Source: Taiwanofungus camphoratus
Taxonomy: Eukaryota; Basidiomycota; Agaricomycetes; Polyporales; Taiwanofungaceae
Assembly (NCBI GenBank): GCA_003999685.1
Contig: CP021221.1
Span: 2,170,001 to 2,234,000 of the forward strand
Direction: 5' to 3'
DNA: 64,000 nucleotides
In this document: one piece after another, positions 1 through 13,579 of the stretch
Numbering within the stretch: position 1 is the first letter of the stretch
How the letters are laid out: every line of letters starts with the position of its first letter
Notes under the pieces: model-generated
Database searches by the model: none
What the model was told of the DNA's origin: nothing
What the model saw: only the letters and a program-made list of their open reading frames with translations
Position numbers and translations under genes: made by a program

Positions 1-2490
<2,490 letters not shown>

Positions 2491-3219
2491 TATCCGACTC
2501 ACACATGAACTTTTCTCTCGACCCTCCCTTGGCGTGTTATAAAGGATGAAGACCAGGCCTCAGCAGTCTAGACAAGTTTGCTCTTTTTCCAGCTCTTACA
2601 GTATTGTTAGCCATGTGGAACCTTTGGTTTATTCAGCCCAGGGAACGGCGCTAGGCTTTGAGGATGGGCTCTTCTGCTCTCGAAGTTGTCCTCAATGACA
2701 CAATTGTTCGGGTGCACGTTGGTCTTCCTGTCTGCTGGCAACGTCCTGACTCCCAAGACCCGTTCTGTATTCTTCGTAATGAACAAATAGCTGCTGTGTA
2801 TTGTATTTCGTGAATCTATACTTATCTCCTGGGTCAGGATAATCTAGAACTGAAATATGAAGGATAATATTCAAGAACATCATGGTATGGATTAGCTAGT
2901 ATTCAAATGACATTGCAGTAGTAGTAATGCATTCTACATAAGTATACAATCTAATTGCAAGGAGAGTCTTTAATGTCACAGTCCCGGCAGAGCCATAAAA
3001 GAGGATGGGAAGATGTGGACATGTACTATTCACAATGAGAAAAATCCCATCCCCTTGCGTACAAGCCATTCGTGAGAATAGTACCGCACGGGTCGGATGA
3101 ACGTGAAAGGAAGGATAGATGATAGTGTCAAGGTACGATTCCAGCCGACACAGCAGATAAGGAAGGCGTAGAGAATCAAGAAAGCGTACAGGGTAAGAAT
3201 GCAATCATGAAACTAACTG
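2491..3219. other. Intergenic, convergent 3' flanks
   Basis: This gap lies between the 3' ends of poly(A) polymerase and the beta-helix gene, so it should hold both 3' UTRs and terminators. Short open frames on the minus strand (2692-3204) resemble nothing I know. I see no RNA gene or repeat here. Confidence 0.5.
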
Positions 3220-5018
3220 TCAGAAAGTATTGTTATGGACATAACCTGATCTGCGCCACGGCTGTTGAGCAGCATTCTGCCGTCGGAGAGCCCACCTACG
3301 GACGTAGTACGTGGCGGCCGCAACGGCCGCAACACCAAGGATGACGCCAATGGCCACGCCTGCTTTGCCACCGCCAGAGAGGCCATGGCCACCAGAGCTC
3401 TTCGCCTGCGATGTAGCAGGATTGCCGCCGAATGGCCAGTAGTCGCCGCCGTCGGGAGGCATGATGCAAGTCAGGCCATCGCCATCGCTGATATTTTGGA
3501 AATTGAACTGCTCAGTCGACATGGTGACAGTAGTCTGGTCAATGACGAAGGGCGCGGGATTGGGGACAGTGTCGCCTGCAGTACAATTCGGGCCCCTTGC
3601 ACCAATGAAAGTTGTGTTCCCGAACAGTGTGTTTCCCTCTACGGTGAAATTGCGCGCAGAGGACATCGCAATGGCATACCCGAACGCGCCAGTGAGCTGG
3701 TTGTTGAGTACTGTACCGGATTGACTAATGTTATTCAAGTATTGGTTGCCAAACCAAGTACGTGGCCCGATAGCAATGCCTATTCTGTGCATCGAGTTAA
3801 CAGATATACGCATTGGATTGGACTGACGCACTTAATAATGACGTCGTCGTCGTTAATACCGTACTCTTCACCAGCAGTGGCGTTGCTAGTCGCGAATCCT
3901 CCCCGTATGGTGTTGTTGCGTACGATGGTGTTAGTATAGTTACCCTTCCATGGTTCATAATCCACCATATTGATTCCTCCAAGAAGAGTGTTCTGTAAGG
4001 ATGTTGGAGATTTCACCAGTCATCAGTTTGGCTGGTCACGTACGTTTTCTACCCAAATAGTGTTGTTTTCAACCAGTGTTCCAGGCGAGCCAAAGACGAC
4101 TATACCGCCGTCCTGTTCTGGGAGTAAGTATCATGGAGTACCGTAGAAAGCGGGAAACTTACTGTCGGGTTGTTGACCATGTTGTTTCGTACTACAGCGT
4201 TCATACAGCTTACACTAATACCGTCAGCCCATTGTTGGAAAGCATCCGAGCCACATGGACCTATATCGTTGTTCTGTATAGTGACGTTGTTGCATGTGAA
4301 GGCACCTTCTGCGATGTGTAGACAGGACCAGCCGCGAGGATCAAAGGAATGTACATATTCGATAAGTTGGTCGGAATTGGAGCCACCCATCTCAATGTTC
4401 GCGCCTCCACTCATTTCGCTTCCAGCAAGACGGGTCCCGTTGATCTGCACAGAATGTTAATCAAAACGCTCGGTTATGCAACAAAGACATCAGTACACGA
4501 CTCACCTGAATGTTTCGTAACTTGACCCCAGTGCAATTTGCGCAGGTACCATCAATGGCGGTAGTCTGACCTTGGCCGTTTGCCACCGGTCCTACCACAA
4601 CAAGTGTGGCGCGTTCATCTCCTGTGGGATAGCCCACGGTACTGATTTCCTGGTAGGGTGCGTAGAAGAGAATAGGAGCTTGAATGTAGTATTGTGTGCT
4701 CGGACATAGTGGTAATGTGTATCCCGAGCCAGATGAATTGAGAAGAGTATTCAGACGGTCAGTGAGCGTGTTTAGAGGGTCAGCCGGTTCGCAATCGTCC
4801 CGAGCGTGCAGCTCCAATTCATGTCTGGAGTATTGGGTGTTATGTTGAATGACTTACAGAATAGCATTGGTAGCACAAGCATACCTGGAGAACAAATCTC
4901 TCTTGTGGGCTACGTGCCCTCTGTGATGTAGCATCCCGCTGGAAAATTTGGAAGACGCGCCCATTGCAGAGATAAGGAGGAGGCTCGCGGCGTAAACGAG
5001 GGAGAGTATGGGTAACAT
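3220..5018 (-). CDS. Secreted right-handed parallel beta-helix protein with C-terminal membrane anchor
   Basis: A multi-exon gene for a pectin-lyase-fold protein of the kind common in Agaricomycetes. The start at 5018 gives a signal peptide (MLPILSLVYAASLLLISAMG). The first exon ends at 4858 at a GTAAGTC donor. Exons near 4817-4505, 4450-4170, 4030-3840 and 3831-3220 follow. Diagnostic blocks are TLPLCPSTQYYIQAPILFYA, CANCTGVKLRNIQV, DPRGWSCLHIAEGAFTCNN, NDIGPCGSDAFQQWADGIS and LLGGINMVDYEPWKGNYTN, with repeated N-N-T-I/N-N-D-I rungs typical of a beta helix. A glycine/serine linker leads to a hydrophobic segment (GVAIGVILGVAAVAAATYY) and a short arginine-rich tail, so the protein is probably tethered to the plasma membrane facing the wall. 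The family fold is clear. Substrate and enzyme activity are unknown, and I see no basis for calling it a pectinase. Confidence 0.85.
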
Positions 5019-7136
5019 GATATGTCGCCACAAGACAAAAGATAGAACAAGAAACCAGGCAACCCGAAGACAATGGTCGCGAACAAGAAGGACTGTCTGA
5101 TAGCGACAACGCCCTGAGGGAGAATGAGCGCCAACAAGCCCGCCTTTCCAGCGCGCCCGAGGCGACAAGGCGGCCCTTTCCTTTTTTGGGTAAATAGCGG
5201 CCGTCGCTTGCGAGCTCGGTCGTCTTCTACCGGTTCTCTTCGTTTGTCTCAAACAACTATACCATTCCCATGGCGTACCTTCTTGTTGCTGTATACGAAT
5301 GCATTCCATATGACTCTGTATCAGGCTTCAGGAAGAAGTACTCGTACGTTTGGATGGTAAGTCAGAACCTGGGAGGAATTCACCCCGACGTAAGTCTAGC
5401 ACTGGCTTCAAGTCCGTAGCTTCCATCAGCTTTCTCTTGCATTCTCTCCCTCTGGTCAAAGCGACATCCTTTCAGACATCTTCTGCTGACTGCAGACGTC
5501 TTCGACAGTAGGAAGCATTCAGCCACCTCATGGCTCACCAGGCCTTGCTAGCCCTTTCCAGTTAGTGAAGGAGTTACGTTAGACAGTGTTCTCTTCTCCG
5601 ACCCGAACATGTACAGGCACGAGGCGCCAGTCAATAGCGAAGACATGACTCGTCCTAAAGATCTGGTCAGAGTCTCCTGGCGTGTAGGTATCGTATGTGC
5701 GCAGTGAAAAATTCAGACGTGCTATCTCGAAGACTATCAGACTCACGTATTTGTCCTTCCTGCGCGCGTATGCAGATTTTCATAGCTATTACCAGGATAT
5801 CTGCAACTCCCTGTGCTGGCACCGCCGTGCAAGATTTCTGTGAGTTAGATCCAGCCTCTGCCTTACTTCCCCGTTGGGGCTTCTCATCCAGAGTTTTGTA
5901 CTTTTTGCCCTAATCGTGAGCCTCGCTCGTACTTGGTAGATTGCATCATGGGCTTATCACTCCTTCAATGCACTGGCACCCCGCATACACATCGTTGCCA
6001 TTCCCATAGATCATGCAAGATGCTTCCACAATGCAAATTATGCAGAGACCCTGAGATTCATTTGAATCGGAGGTCATGAATCTTTGATTTAGAGAAACTG
6101 CTACTGTCTGGTTGATAATTGTCACTTGGCCGGTGTAACGTGAGGCTATGACGAGTTATTGGTCCAGTCTGTCTTTCCTGGAGCTATTTTGACAGATAGA
6201 TAGTTATCGGATGCTCGCCCATCCTAGGCCACTTTGGTTTGGCAAGAGCCTGTGTTCGTTCCCGGCGGCCAAACCCCAACAGCGGAGTTGTTCGAGTTTG
6301 ATTGCGAAGATGCACGAGATAAAAGCACCCCTGGCCAATGAATGAACAGGATCTAGGCTTCTGTTCCAAGAGCCTTCCACAACACTGTACCGATGACTGG
6401 AGGTCTCCTGATGCGGGGATCATCAGCCTGTACAACAAGCTATCTAGGGATATTTTGGACGTGTGCCACTCCACGCTCCTCGTCGCCCCGGTCACCATTC
6501 TACCTGAAGGCTAAAGGCCAAAATGTTCGTCGCTATGTGCCAGGGATAACGAAAAGTGCCTTCTCGGCTCCGCTTCTATCAGCCGATGGATGTCAGTAAA
6601 TTTCCAACACCTCTTCTGAGCATGGGTTTATCATCGCATTCCCCGGCAGCACCGCCGGAACGGACAGCATCGACGACTCAAGTGTTTTCTAGGCGGGTCT
6701 ATGGTACCTAGGATGTGATTGGACTGACGTACTTTTTCCTCACGAAATGTCATCCACCCATCACACCCCTACAAATCCTGTCAGCATGATTTGAGCGTAC
6801 ACCCACTTTTCCGCTGTTCTGGGCTTCAACGCAGTGCTCTTCGCTGTGCATGCCGCACTATAGGCACGCTTCCGAGTCTTCCACTGATTCTTTCAACCGA
6901 GCCGAAGGACTTCTACTGTGTACTCATCCATGTTTGACGGATGCAGTTGCTATTCATTGCAAGTTGTTACAATCCCTTGTTGGTGAATGTGTGCCAAGAT
7001 TAATTCACACGATGTATGAGGCTGAATTACACTTCTATGCTGCTTCACTCCATTGATGAGAAGGCTAGCATCAAGCGCAAGAATCTAGAGTACATATCAT
7101 TTCGAAGACAACTCTGTAAAGCATGACCGATGCACG
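5019..7136. other. Intergenic region without recognisable gene
   Basis: About 2.1 kb between the promoter side of the beta-helix gene and the 3' end of IST3. The largest open frame, 6184-6498 on the minus strand (104 codons), has no recognisable domain or splice partners. I see no tRNA, tandem repeat or transposon sequence. Confidence 0.4.
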
Positions 7137-8352
7137 TCAGTCGTAGTCCCTTCGTTTTCGTGATGAAGTTTGTTCGTGACCATGGCCACTGTGGTCGGTC
7201 TCATCGTCGTATCTGCTGGTCTCACGCCTGTCGCCGTATGGCCTGAGACCGGGCGAACGAGACCTCGGTTCTCTGCTGCGGAAGGAGTGCCCATCTTGCA
7301 CAGGAGACCGATCGCGTGACCGGCTTTGCCTTCTTCCCGGCGAATAATACGCCCTGCGATCCTCGGCATCCTTTTCGTGACGGAGAGACCGGCTTCGAGA
7401 CCTGTTCCTTCTAGTAGGGGAGGGGCTGCGATAGCGGCGGGTAGCGCGGTCTCCTGTCCTGACATCGAGTGAGTTCAATAGCTCCTCTACCCCCTTCATA
7501 CCCTCGGACTTTCCTAACTCCTTGCGCAACTTCTTCCGCTCTTTTCTGGCGCGCCGTTCCTCGGGTGTTTCGTCCTTGCGTTTCCTTTTGTTCTTAGATT
7601 TAGACTTGGCTTTTTTCATGGCCTTTTCCTCCTTTCTCTTTGCAACAAGGTATTCATACATCGGATCTTCAGGGTCGATGGGAGGCCCCGAGGACGCAGA
7701 TGACTCAGACGCTGCGTCGTCCTCTGCGTTCGGCCTTGCTATCAGCCTATCATCGAACACGCGGTGTCAGGGATTCGACGTACCAATGATTGCTCCCGGT
7801 TTAGCATTAAGACTCTGATCTTCTCGCTCCTGCCATTCTCCATCCTCGCCCTTGAACTTGGGCTGTTTGTAGTTCTTCACATGGTCGACCCGCAAGGTCC
7901 TTTCTAGGACCTTGGCTCCGTTCAGATTGTCTACTGCCAAAATAGTGGAGCGCTGGTCCTCGTACATTAGGAATCCAAAGCCTTTAGTCTTTCCCGTGTT
8001 CTTGTCACGAGGAAGGTTGACGTCCATGACCTCCCCATATCTGCGAGACACTCATCGTACAGAGTCCGTTGAGGAAGGCTTTGTGGACTGACTGAGAGAA
8101 TATTGTTATCACGTCCCCTTCTGTAAGGTCAGAGTGTAGTCCTCCGACAAAAATATAGGCCGAGTCTGATCAGACTGCTTGAGTGAATCGAGGGTTCAAT
8201 GGTTGAATAGCACACACCTTTGTAGTCATCGTGCCAGGAGCCGGTCGTACCTAGGGCTAGCTCACGATCATTGATTTTGTTAATCTCTTGTACTACGCTG
8301 CGAAGGCGAGTGTCAGTAACGAGAATATCTGTAGAGCAAGGACGTACTTCAT
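7137..8352 (-). CDS. IST3: Spliceosomal RNA-binding protein IST3/RBMX2 (RES complex, Snu17)
   Basis: RRM protein of the RES (pre-mRNA retention and splicing) complex, acting in the nucleus on activated spliceosomes. The first exon is only five bases (ATGAA, 8352-8348). Joined to the next exon it gives MNVVQEINKINDREL, the conserved family start. Two further joins give GTTGSWHDDYKDSAYIFVGG and the RRM (RNP2 AYIFVGGL; RNP1 KTKGFGFLMY; LAVDNLNGAKVLERTLRVDH). The RRM is followed by NYKQPKFKGEDGEWQE, also typical. The C-terminal exon (7137-7760) is lysine/arginine rich and then RS-like (YRSPSPTRRNRSRSRS). The gene is divergent from eIF3d, with 126 bp between start codons. The five-base exon is supported by splice signals and by the restored MN start, but transcript data would settle it. 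Confidence 0.93.
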
Positions 8353-8478
8353 GATGGACGAGGCGTAACTTGTCTCGAGGTTTGTGTAGTTGGCTCGCGC
8401 GTTCGTAGCACGTGCAGAGCCTGCGATCAGAAATTTTGGCTCTTGTCAAGAGTCGTTCATTCGCTTTCGCAGACAAGC
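8353..8478. promoter_or_regulatory. Shared promoter of IST3 and eIF3d
   Basis: Only 126 bp separate the divergent start codons of IST3 (8352, minus) and eIF3d (8479, plus). The stretch must hold both 5' UTRs and core promoters, so the two RNA-machinery genes are probably driven from one bidirectional promoter. I see no TATA box in it. Confidence 0.6.
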
Positions 8479-10897
8479 ATGGCTTCATTTTCGCTTCCCA
8501 CTATCAATGACAATCCAGATGGAGGGTGGGGTCCCTCGACATCCAATTTACCCGCTCAATTCAAGTTCAAGGACATTCCTTATGCCCCATACTCAAAATC
8601 TGACAAACTTGGCCGCTTTGCTGACTGGAACGATATTTCTGGCGACAATCGTCCTACCAATGTAGGCCTCTCATCGACGCAGGGAAATGTGCGCGGAGGA
8701 GGCCCTGGAAGAGGCAGGCGAGACGGGCAACAAGCTTTCGGGAGTGGAACCGCAAGCGCCTTTGCCTATTTCCACGCAGAGGACGAGTCGAGTTTCTCGC
8801 TCGTAGACAACAAAGCCAGCACAACGCGTAGAGGCGGCGCGCTTTCCAGAGGCCGCACAGCTGGAAGAGGTGCGGGTCACTCTAATAGGGGAGCTGCTCA
8901 AAGGGGAGGTCGTGGTGGTTTCATGGGCGGGCGCGGCGGCGCTCAGCGAGGCGGAAGAAGAGGATGGAGAGACTGGGATAAGGTTTGTCATGTATTCATT
9001 TAAGCCGAACCATCGTTTGTTAACTTCGCTCCTCAGACGAACCGTGCGCGCGAGTCTTCGGTCGCAATTTCTCCAGACTGGTCCATGTTGGAGGAAATCG
9101 AATTTCATCGATTGGCAAAGCTGCGCTTGGAAGTGGATGATCCTGAAGACTTGTGGGTTTTTTCTTTGTCATACAACCATCTTGTCTCATGGTACTCGAT
9201 GTCAGAGATTCGTACGGACGCCTATTTGGATATGATAAGTCCTACGACCGTATCACTACCAAGAGTGAGAAACCACTCCAGTTGGTGGACCGTATCAAGT
9301 ATAACACCACGACGTCCGATGATCCTGTCATCCAAGAGGTGTGCAATTTCCTTATCGTGGACACAGGAGATTCTCACACATCATTCTTGGCAGTTGGCAT
9401 CCAAAGAGACTGCCACTGTGTATACCACCGATGTCATCCTTAGTGTTCTCATGTGTGCGCCCCGATCAGTGTACCCATGGGACATCGTTATTGTGCGTGA
9501 AGGGAACAAACTCTTCTTTGACAAGCGCGACGGCGGTCCATTCGACACCGTCACTGTCAATGAGAACGCTGCCGATCCGCCCCAAGATCCGCCAACGGTG
9601 AACCCCAATAATCCAAATGAGAAAATTGCTGTTCCAGAGACTCCCTCTATCAATTCTGCAACGTCGCTATCCCTTGAGGCGACCTATATCAACCAGAACT
9701 TCGGTTTTCAATCTGTGATTGAGACCCCACCTCCTCCCGCTGTCGACTTCACGAAACCCAATCCATTCTATGGACCTGATGAGACCGAACCCCTTGCTTC
9801 ATGTGGATATCGGTACCGTGTCTTTGATCTAGGGGTGACAGAGGACGAGGATATCAAAGTATGCGTGCGGACCGAAGTCGATGCTTACTCTCCGGGGCAG
9901 GGAAACCCTCGTGTTGGTCAAGGATTGGTCACAATTCGTGCACTCAATGAGTTCGACCCCCGTGCTCAGGGTGCCGGTGGTGCACCAGACTGGCGTACCA
10001 AGCTCGATTCGCAACGTGGAGCTGTTGTTGCGACAGAGATGAAAAACAATAGTTGCAAACTCGCAAAATGGACAGTGCAAAGTGTACTTGCGGGTGCAGA
10101 CCTAATGAAGATCGGGTATGTTCCTACTCTTCTCAGTTTGTCTTCTAGCTCCTCTCTGCCACATAGCTTGTTCCCCGTCGGCCTTTTCGACGTGTTTTTG
10201 GACTCTAACAGCTGACATTCATCCCTGATTAGGTTCACATCTCGCGTGAATCCTCGTGACAACACCCGACATGTTATTTTAGGTACCATTTCCACCCGGC
10301 CCATGGACTTTGCTGCACAGTTGAATGTTTCTCTTGCCAATGGCTGGGGGATCGTGCGCACTGTCACCGATCTCCTCTTGAAACAACCTGAAGGCAAATA
10401 TGTCTTGATCAAGGATCCTAACAAGGTATGTACCACTCCACGCAGCCGTCAATGCATCTATTCCCCTTCCGTGAACCTTATTGCAATAATTGGTACATTC
10501 CATGATGCTATTTGTTAATCACTGCCTCCCACGATATTCGCGGCGTTTAACATCCTGGATTTTTCTTCGATCTTCATGAGTGCGAACCAGACCATATTTG
10601 GGTAGCCATGACAGATGCAGATAGTCACCATACAGAGGTGGCATCTATCATAGCCCCGGATCGTCGTTATGATTTCCGAAACATTCACCAAAGCTTGCTC
10701 ATCACGCTTTACGAGGCATCCCATGAAACAAGTTCACATGCGTGCTGTACAAACAAGATAGTTTGACACTGACACTTCCTCTCAAACAGCCTGTTATCCG
10801 GTTATATGCTGTCCCTCTCACGGCTTTCACAGCGGAGGAAGAAGATGACGAAGGTGCTTTTGATGGTGAAGAGCCTGAATCTGCAGGAGGAGCTTGA
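8479..10897 (+). CDS. EIF3D: Translation initiation factor eIF3 subunit d
   Basis: Subunit d of eIF3, which helps recruit mRNA to the 40S ribosome and in other eukaryotes can bind the cap. The start at 8479 gives MASFSLPTINDNPDGGWGPS and the conserved FKDIPYAPYSKSDKLGRFAD. An RGG-rich segment follows (GGRGGFMGGRGGAQRGG, near residues 145-165), then DWSMLEEIEFHRLAKLRLEV, YGRLFGYDKSYDRITTK, CAPRSVYPWDIVIVREGNKL, FGFQSVIETPPPP, VFDLGVTEDEDIKVCVRTEV and PEGKYVLIKDPNK. The last exon (PVIRLYAVPLTAF, acidic tail) begins at about 10791 after a roughly 365-nt intron, several times longer than the other introns of the gene. The stop is at 10895-10897. The family call is certain; the full protein is about 570 residues, as usual for fungi. 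Confidence 0.96.
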
Positions 10898-11935
10898 AGA
10901 GATATGGAACTCGTGATCGCAGAACATTTGTACACTATCCGATATCTGCATGTGATTTCAGCTCGAATAGTTGTCGCTTCTCCTGATAACAAGGATGCAG
11001 AATCAAACTAGTTACTGAAACAACTAGAAGACCCGTCAATTGTGGTTTCTTTAAGGCGTGGTAATTCTTCTCGTGTGACAAGTCAGTCCCTGTTTCATAG
11101 GCCATCGAAACTGATTCTAAGGATAGGACCCGCGACAACATGTCCTTACCGTACTGCTGCAGTCGGATCCTGGAAATACAGTATAGTTCAGTATACTAAT
11201 TGTGCAATCGCTTCGTGTTTGTGAATTAGTTGATGCAAAGAGAATTTGGAGAGTAAATCGTGGTGGACATGGCCGAGGCCTCTGTCAGAGAAGACATCGT
11301 TCCAAGACAGGGTTCGGGCCGGCCCAGTGTTCTGTACTCATGCTCAGGGGAGATATAATAAGTACCATGAGTCGATGCTAGAGGACTTGGCAGTCTGCGA
11401 CAAGGAGGGCATAGCATGGTCAGAGGCCTTATGATAGGCAAACTCGATGAGATGTACGTCCTGGATCTGCGAAAGACATGCGGAGTGGCGAAAGCGATAC
11501 CGCTTGAAATCGCAGTAAAATATGATTAATTTCTCATTTGTCCGATGGTATCATATGACTCGTTTGAACCTTGAGGCGGTATCAGTCGAGCGACTGCAAG
11601 GGTCGCTGATCATATGCACCTTTCTCGCGTAGACAGAGCGGGAGGCTAGACACCTTGATGAGTCAAACGGAATGACCAAGTCAAAACAGCCTCAGCTTGC
11701 GGGAGAGATGGATGGTTGAAGCACGAGTAGATGAGTTCTGATGCGGATTTCCAACGCTTCAAGAAGCGACTGCGACAAGCATTGGACCCTGAGATATGCC
11801 GGACTACTGGCGACCGCAATAGATGTACAGGTCTTCATGACCTGACAATCGCGATGGGTACGACTTCGAATGCCAAAACGTACACTGTGATACGGATGCT
11901 GTACGATCCTAGGTTACTTCTGAACACAGCCAAGG
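10898..11935. other. Intergenic, convergent 3' flanks
   Basis: The gap between the 3' ends of eIF3d and the UBAC2-like gene. Open frames are short and unrelated to known families. A small plus-strand frame at 11731-11952 overlaps the next gene's last exon and is probably chance. Confidence 0.4.
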
Positions 11936-13503
11936 CTACCTCTGCGAATTAAGGAGAGTTTCCGCCGCGGCTTCGATGTTAGGACTATTTCGAACCAAAT
12001 TATGTGTTAGCCTAAGTTTATATGGCACTAAGAGCAATATGTCCATTGTTGTAGCGGGCATGAACATGCGTCGATGGACGCACGATAAGGAAACATCACA
12101 ATGTAACCAAAGAACCGAAAACTTCGAGACAACCCACCTTCTCTGCAACACACCGAGAATAACCTCTCGTCCAACATCTGGGAACATACCGGTCAACATC
12201 TGTATCTCAGACTCGCTGGGTGCCCTAACGGTCCCCACCCCTCCGGCGCTGGGCCGCGCGCCACCTGTCAATTCGGACATCCATTGGCGCATGACTTCGC
12301 CACTGCTGTTCGCATTTGGTCCCGAAATTACTTGCCCACCCGGACTTGAAGAAGTTGTCGCTTCCCGTCCGCCTTGCCGAGATCTATGTGCAGAGCGAGA
12401 TGTGTTAGGCCGCGGACGCCTGGCAGTGGTCACTATATCTCCTTCTATTGCTCCGACGCCGCCAGCTCGCTGACGGTTTCGCGATTCGGGGAAAACTCTA
12501 TTTGTGCGCCTCACGGCCCTCGCTTCCCCCAAGAGTGGTCCAAACCATCTTTCCGCAAACAGCTGAATGCTAGGTCATACACAAGCCTGCTCAGGCAACA
12601 GCTCCGAAAAATCATGGCACAAGGGACTGACCTATGGGGGATACGCCAGCTCTTGAGCTGAAGCACATCTGATCTGTAGATAAATCCCGAGAGCAAACCA
12701 AGCACAGTTGGTAACAAAGTTGCGGGTAAATGCGAGATGGCAAGCTGTCAAGAATGTTTTTGTATGGCGTTGAACAATATTCCTGGTCAGTAGATCTCAA
12801 GCACCAATCTGATAAATAACATTTACCTGTCCTGCTACAGTATACACCCATATTTTATCGTTGAATTCGACTCCGAACACCTTGAATTGGTATGCTGGAG
12901 GAACGAGCCGTCTATATTGGTAAATGTTACTGAAAACGATTGCAATTGGGCCAGCAGGAATATGATTGAATAGAGGACCAACGGAACCAGATATATGAAG
13001 GATGGCGAAAGAGAAAAACGTAGTGATCGTTGATAAAAGAGCTGTAACCAGGATAAAGGACTGCGACATGAGAGTAATATGAGCAAGGCGCATGACTGCA
13101 TTACAAATGACGTACGGCATACTTAGCACTCCCAAACGATCTTTCTATCTGAACACCTACATTGTATAACATCAATTCCACCAAGAACAAGTCACTCGAG
13201 TTGGCACATGCAATGTGGTGGGTCAACAGTCGCCAATACTGTTACGGCAAGATATTCAGGTTGCATCTTTTCACTCGGACATATTTGTCACGTTGAGAAA
13301 GCTTACTTGATGATGTTTAGATATATGAGGATCGAGCTGTAGATGTAAATAATGTTTTATATCGAAGATTCCGGCTGTGATGGATGTAAGCGCAATGCCC
13401 AACATTAGACCTATGGGGCCCAGACACTGAGTATTCGAACGAGGCTCGTGATGCCAGATGAATCGACAATGCCTTTTGTGACAGACGCGTATTCAAACGA
13501 CAT
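11936..13503 (-). CDS. UBAC2/Dsc2-like rhomboid pseudoprotease with C-terminal UBA/CUE domain
   Basis: Polytopic ER membrane protein related to UBAC2 and fungal Dsc2, adaptors of membrane-bound ubiquitin ligases in ER or Golgi quality control. Exon 1 starts at 13503 (MSFEYASVTKGI). Splicing gives GLMLGIALTSITAGIFDIKH, YWRLLTHHIACANSSDLFLV and MLYNVGVQIERSFGSAK, the usual rhomboid-like N terminus. Further hydrophobic exons follow (FILVTALLSTITTFFSFAIL; GPIAIVFSNIYQYRRLVPP). A proline/serine/arginine-rich linker (12532-12250) leads to a C-terminal UBA/CUE-type domain (EIQMLTGMFPDVGREVILGV, then SPNIEAAAETLL) with the M-F-P and L-L signatures, split by an intron. The stop is at 11936-11938. No serine-histidine protease dyad is evident. 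In Dsc2 the UBA and membrane parts act with Dsc1 E3 ligase; that role here is inference from family. Confidence 0.82.
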
Positions 13504-13536
13504 CTTGATATAGACTCTTTTCGTCAATCGACAATC

Positions 13537-13579
13537 CTTGAAGCCTGAAGCTTTCAAGCTTGAAGCTTTGAAGGTTCAC
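13537..13579. promoter_or_regulatory. GAA/TTC palindromic cluster upstream of the UBAC2-like gene
   Basis: About 35-75 bp upstream of the start at 13503 there are alternating GAA and TTC blocks, including the palindrome-like GAAGCTTTCAAGCTTGAAG and the strict nGAAnnTTCn unit TGAAGGTTCA. The layout resembles a heat-shock element, although some spacings are three bases rather than two. Binding by Hsf1 is inference only. Confidence 0.35.
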
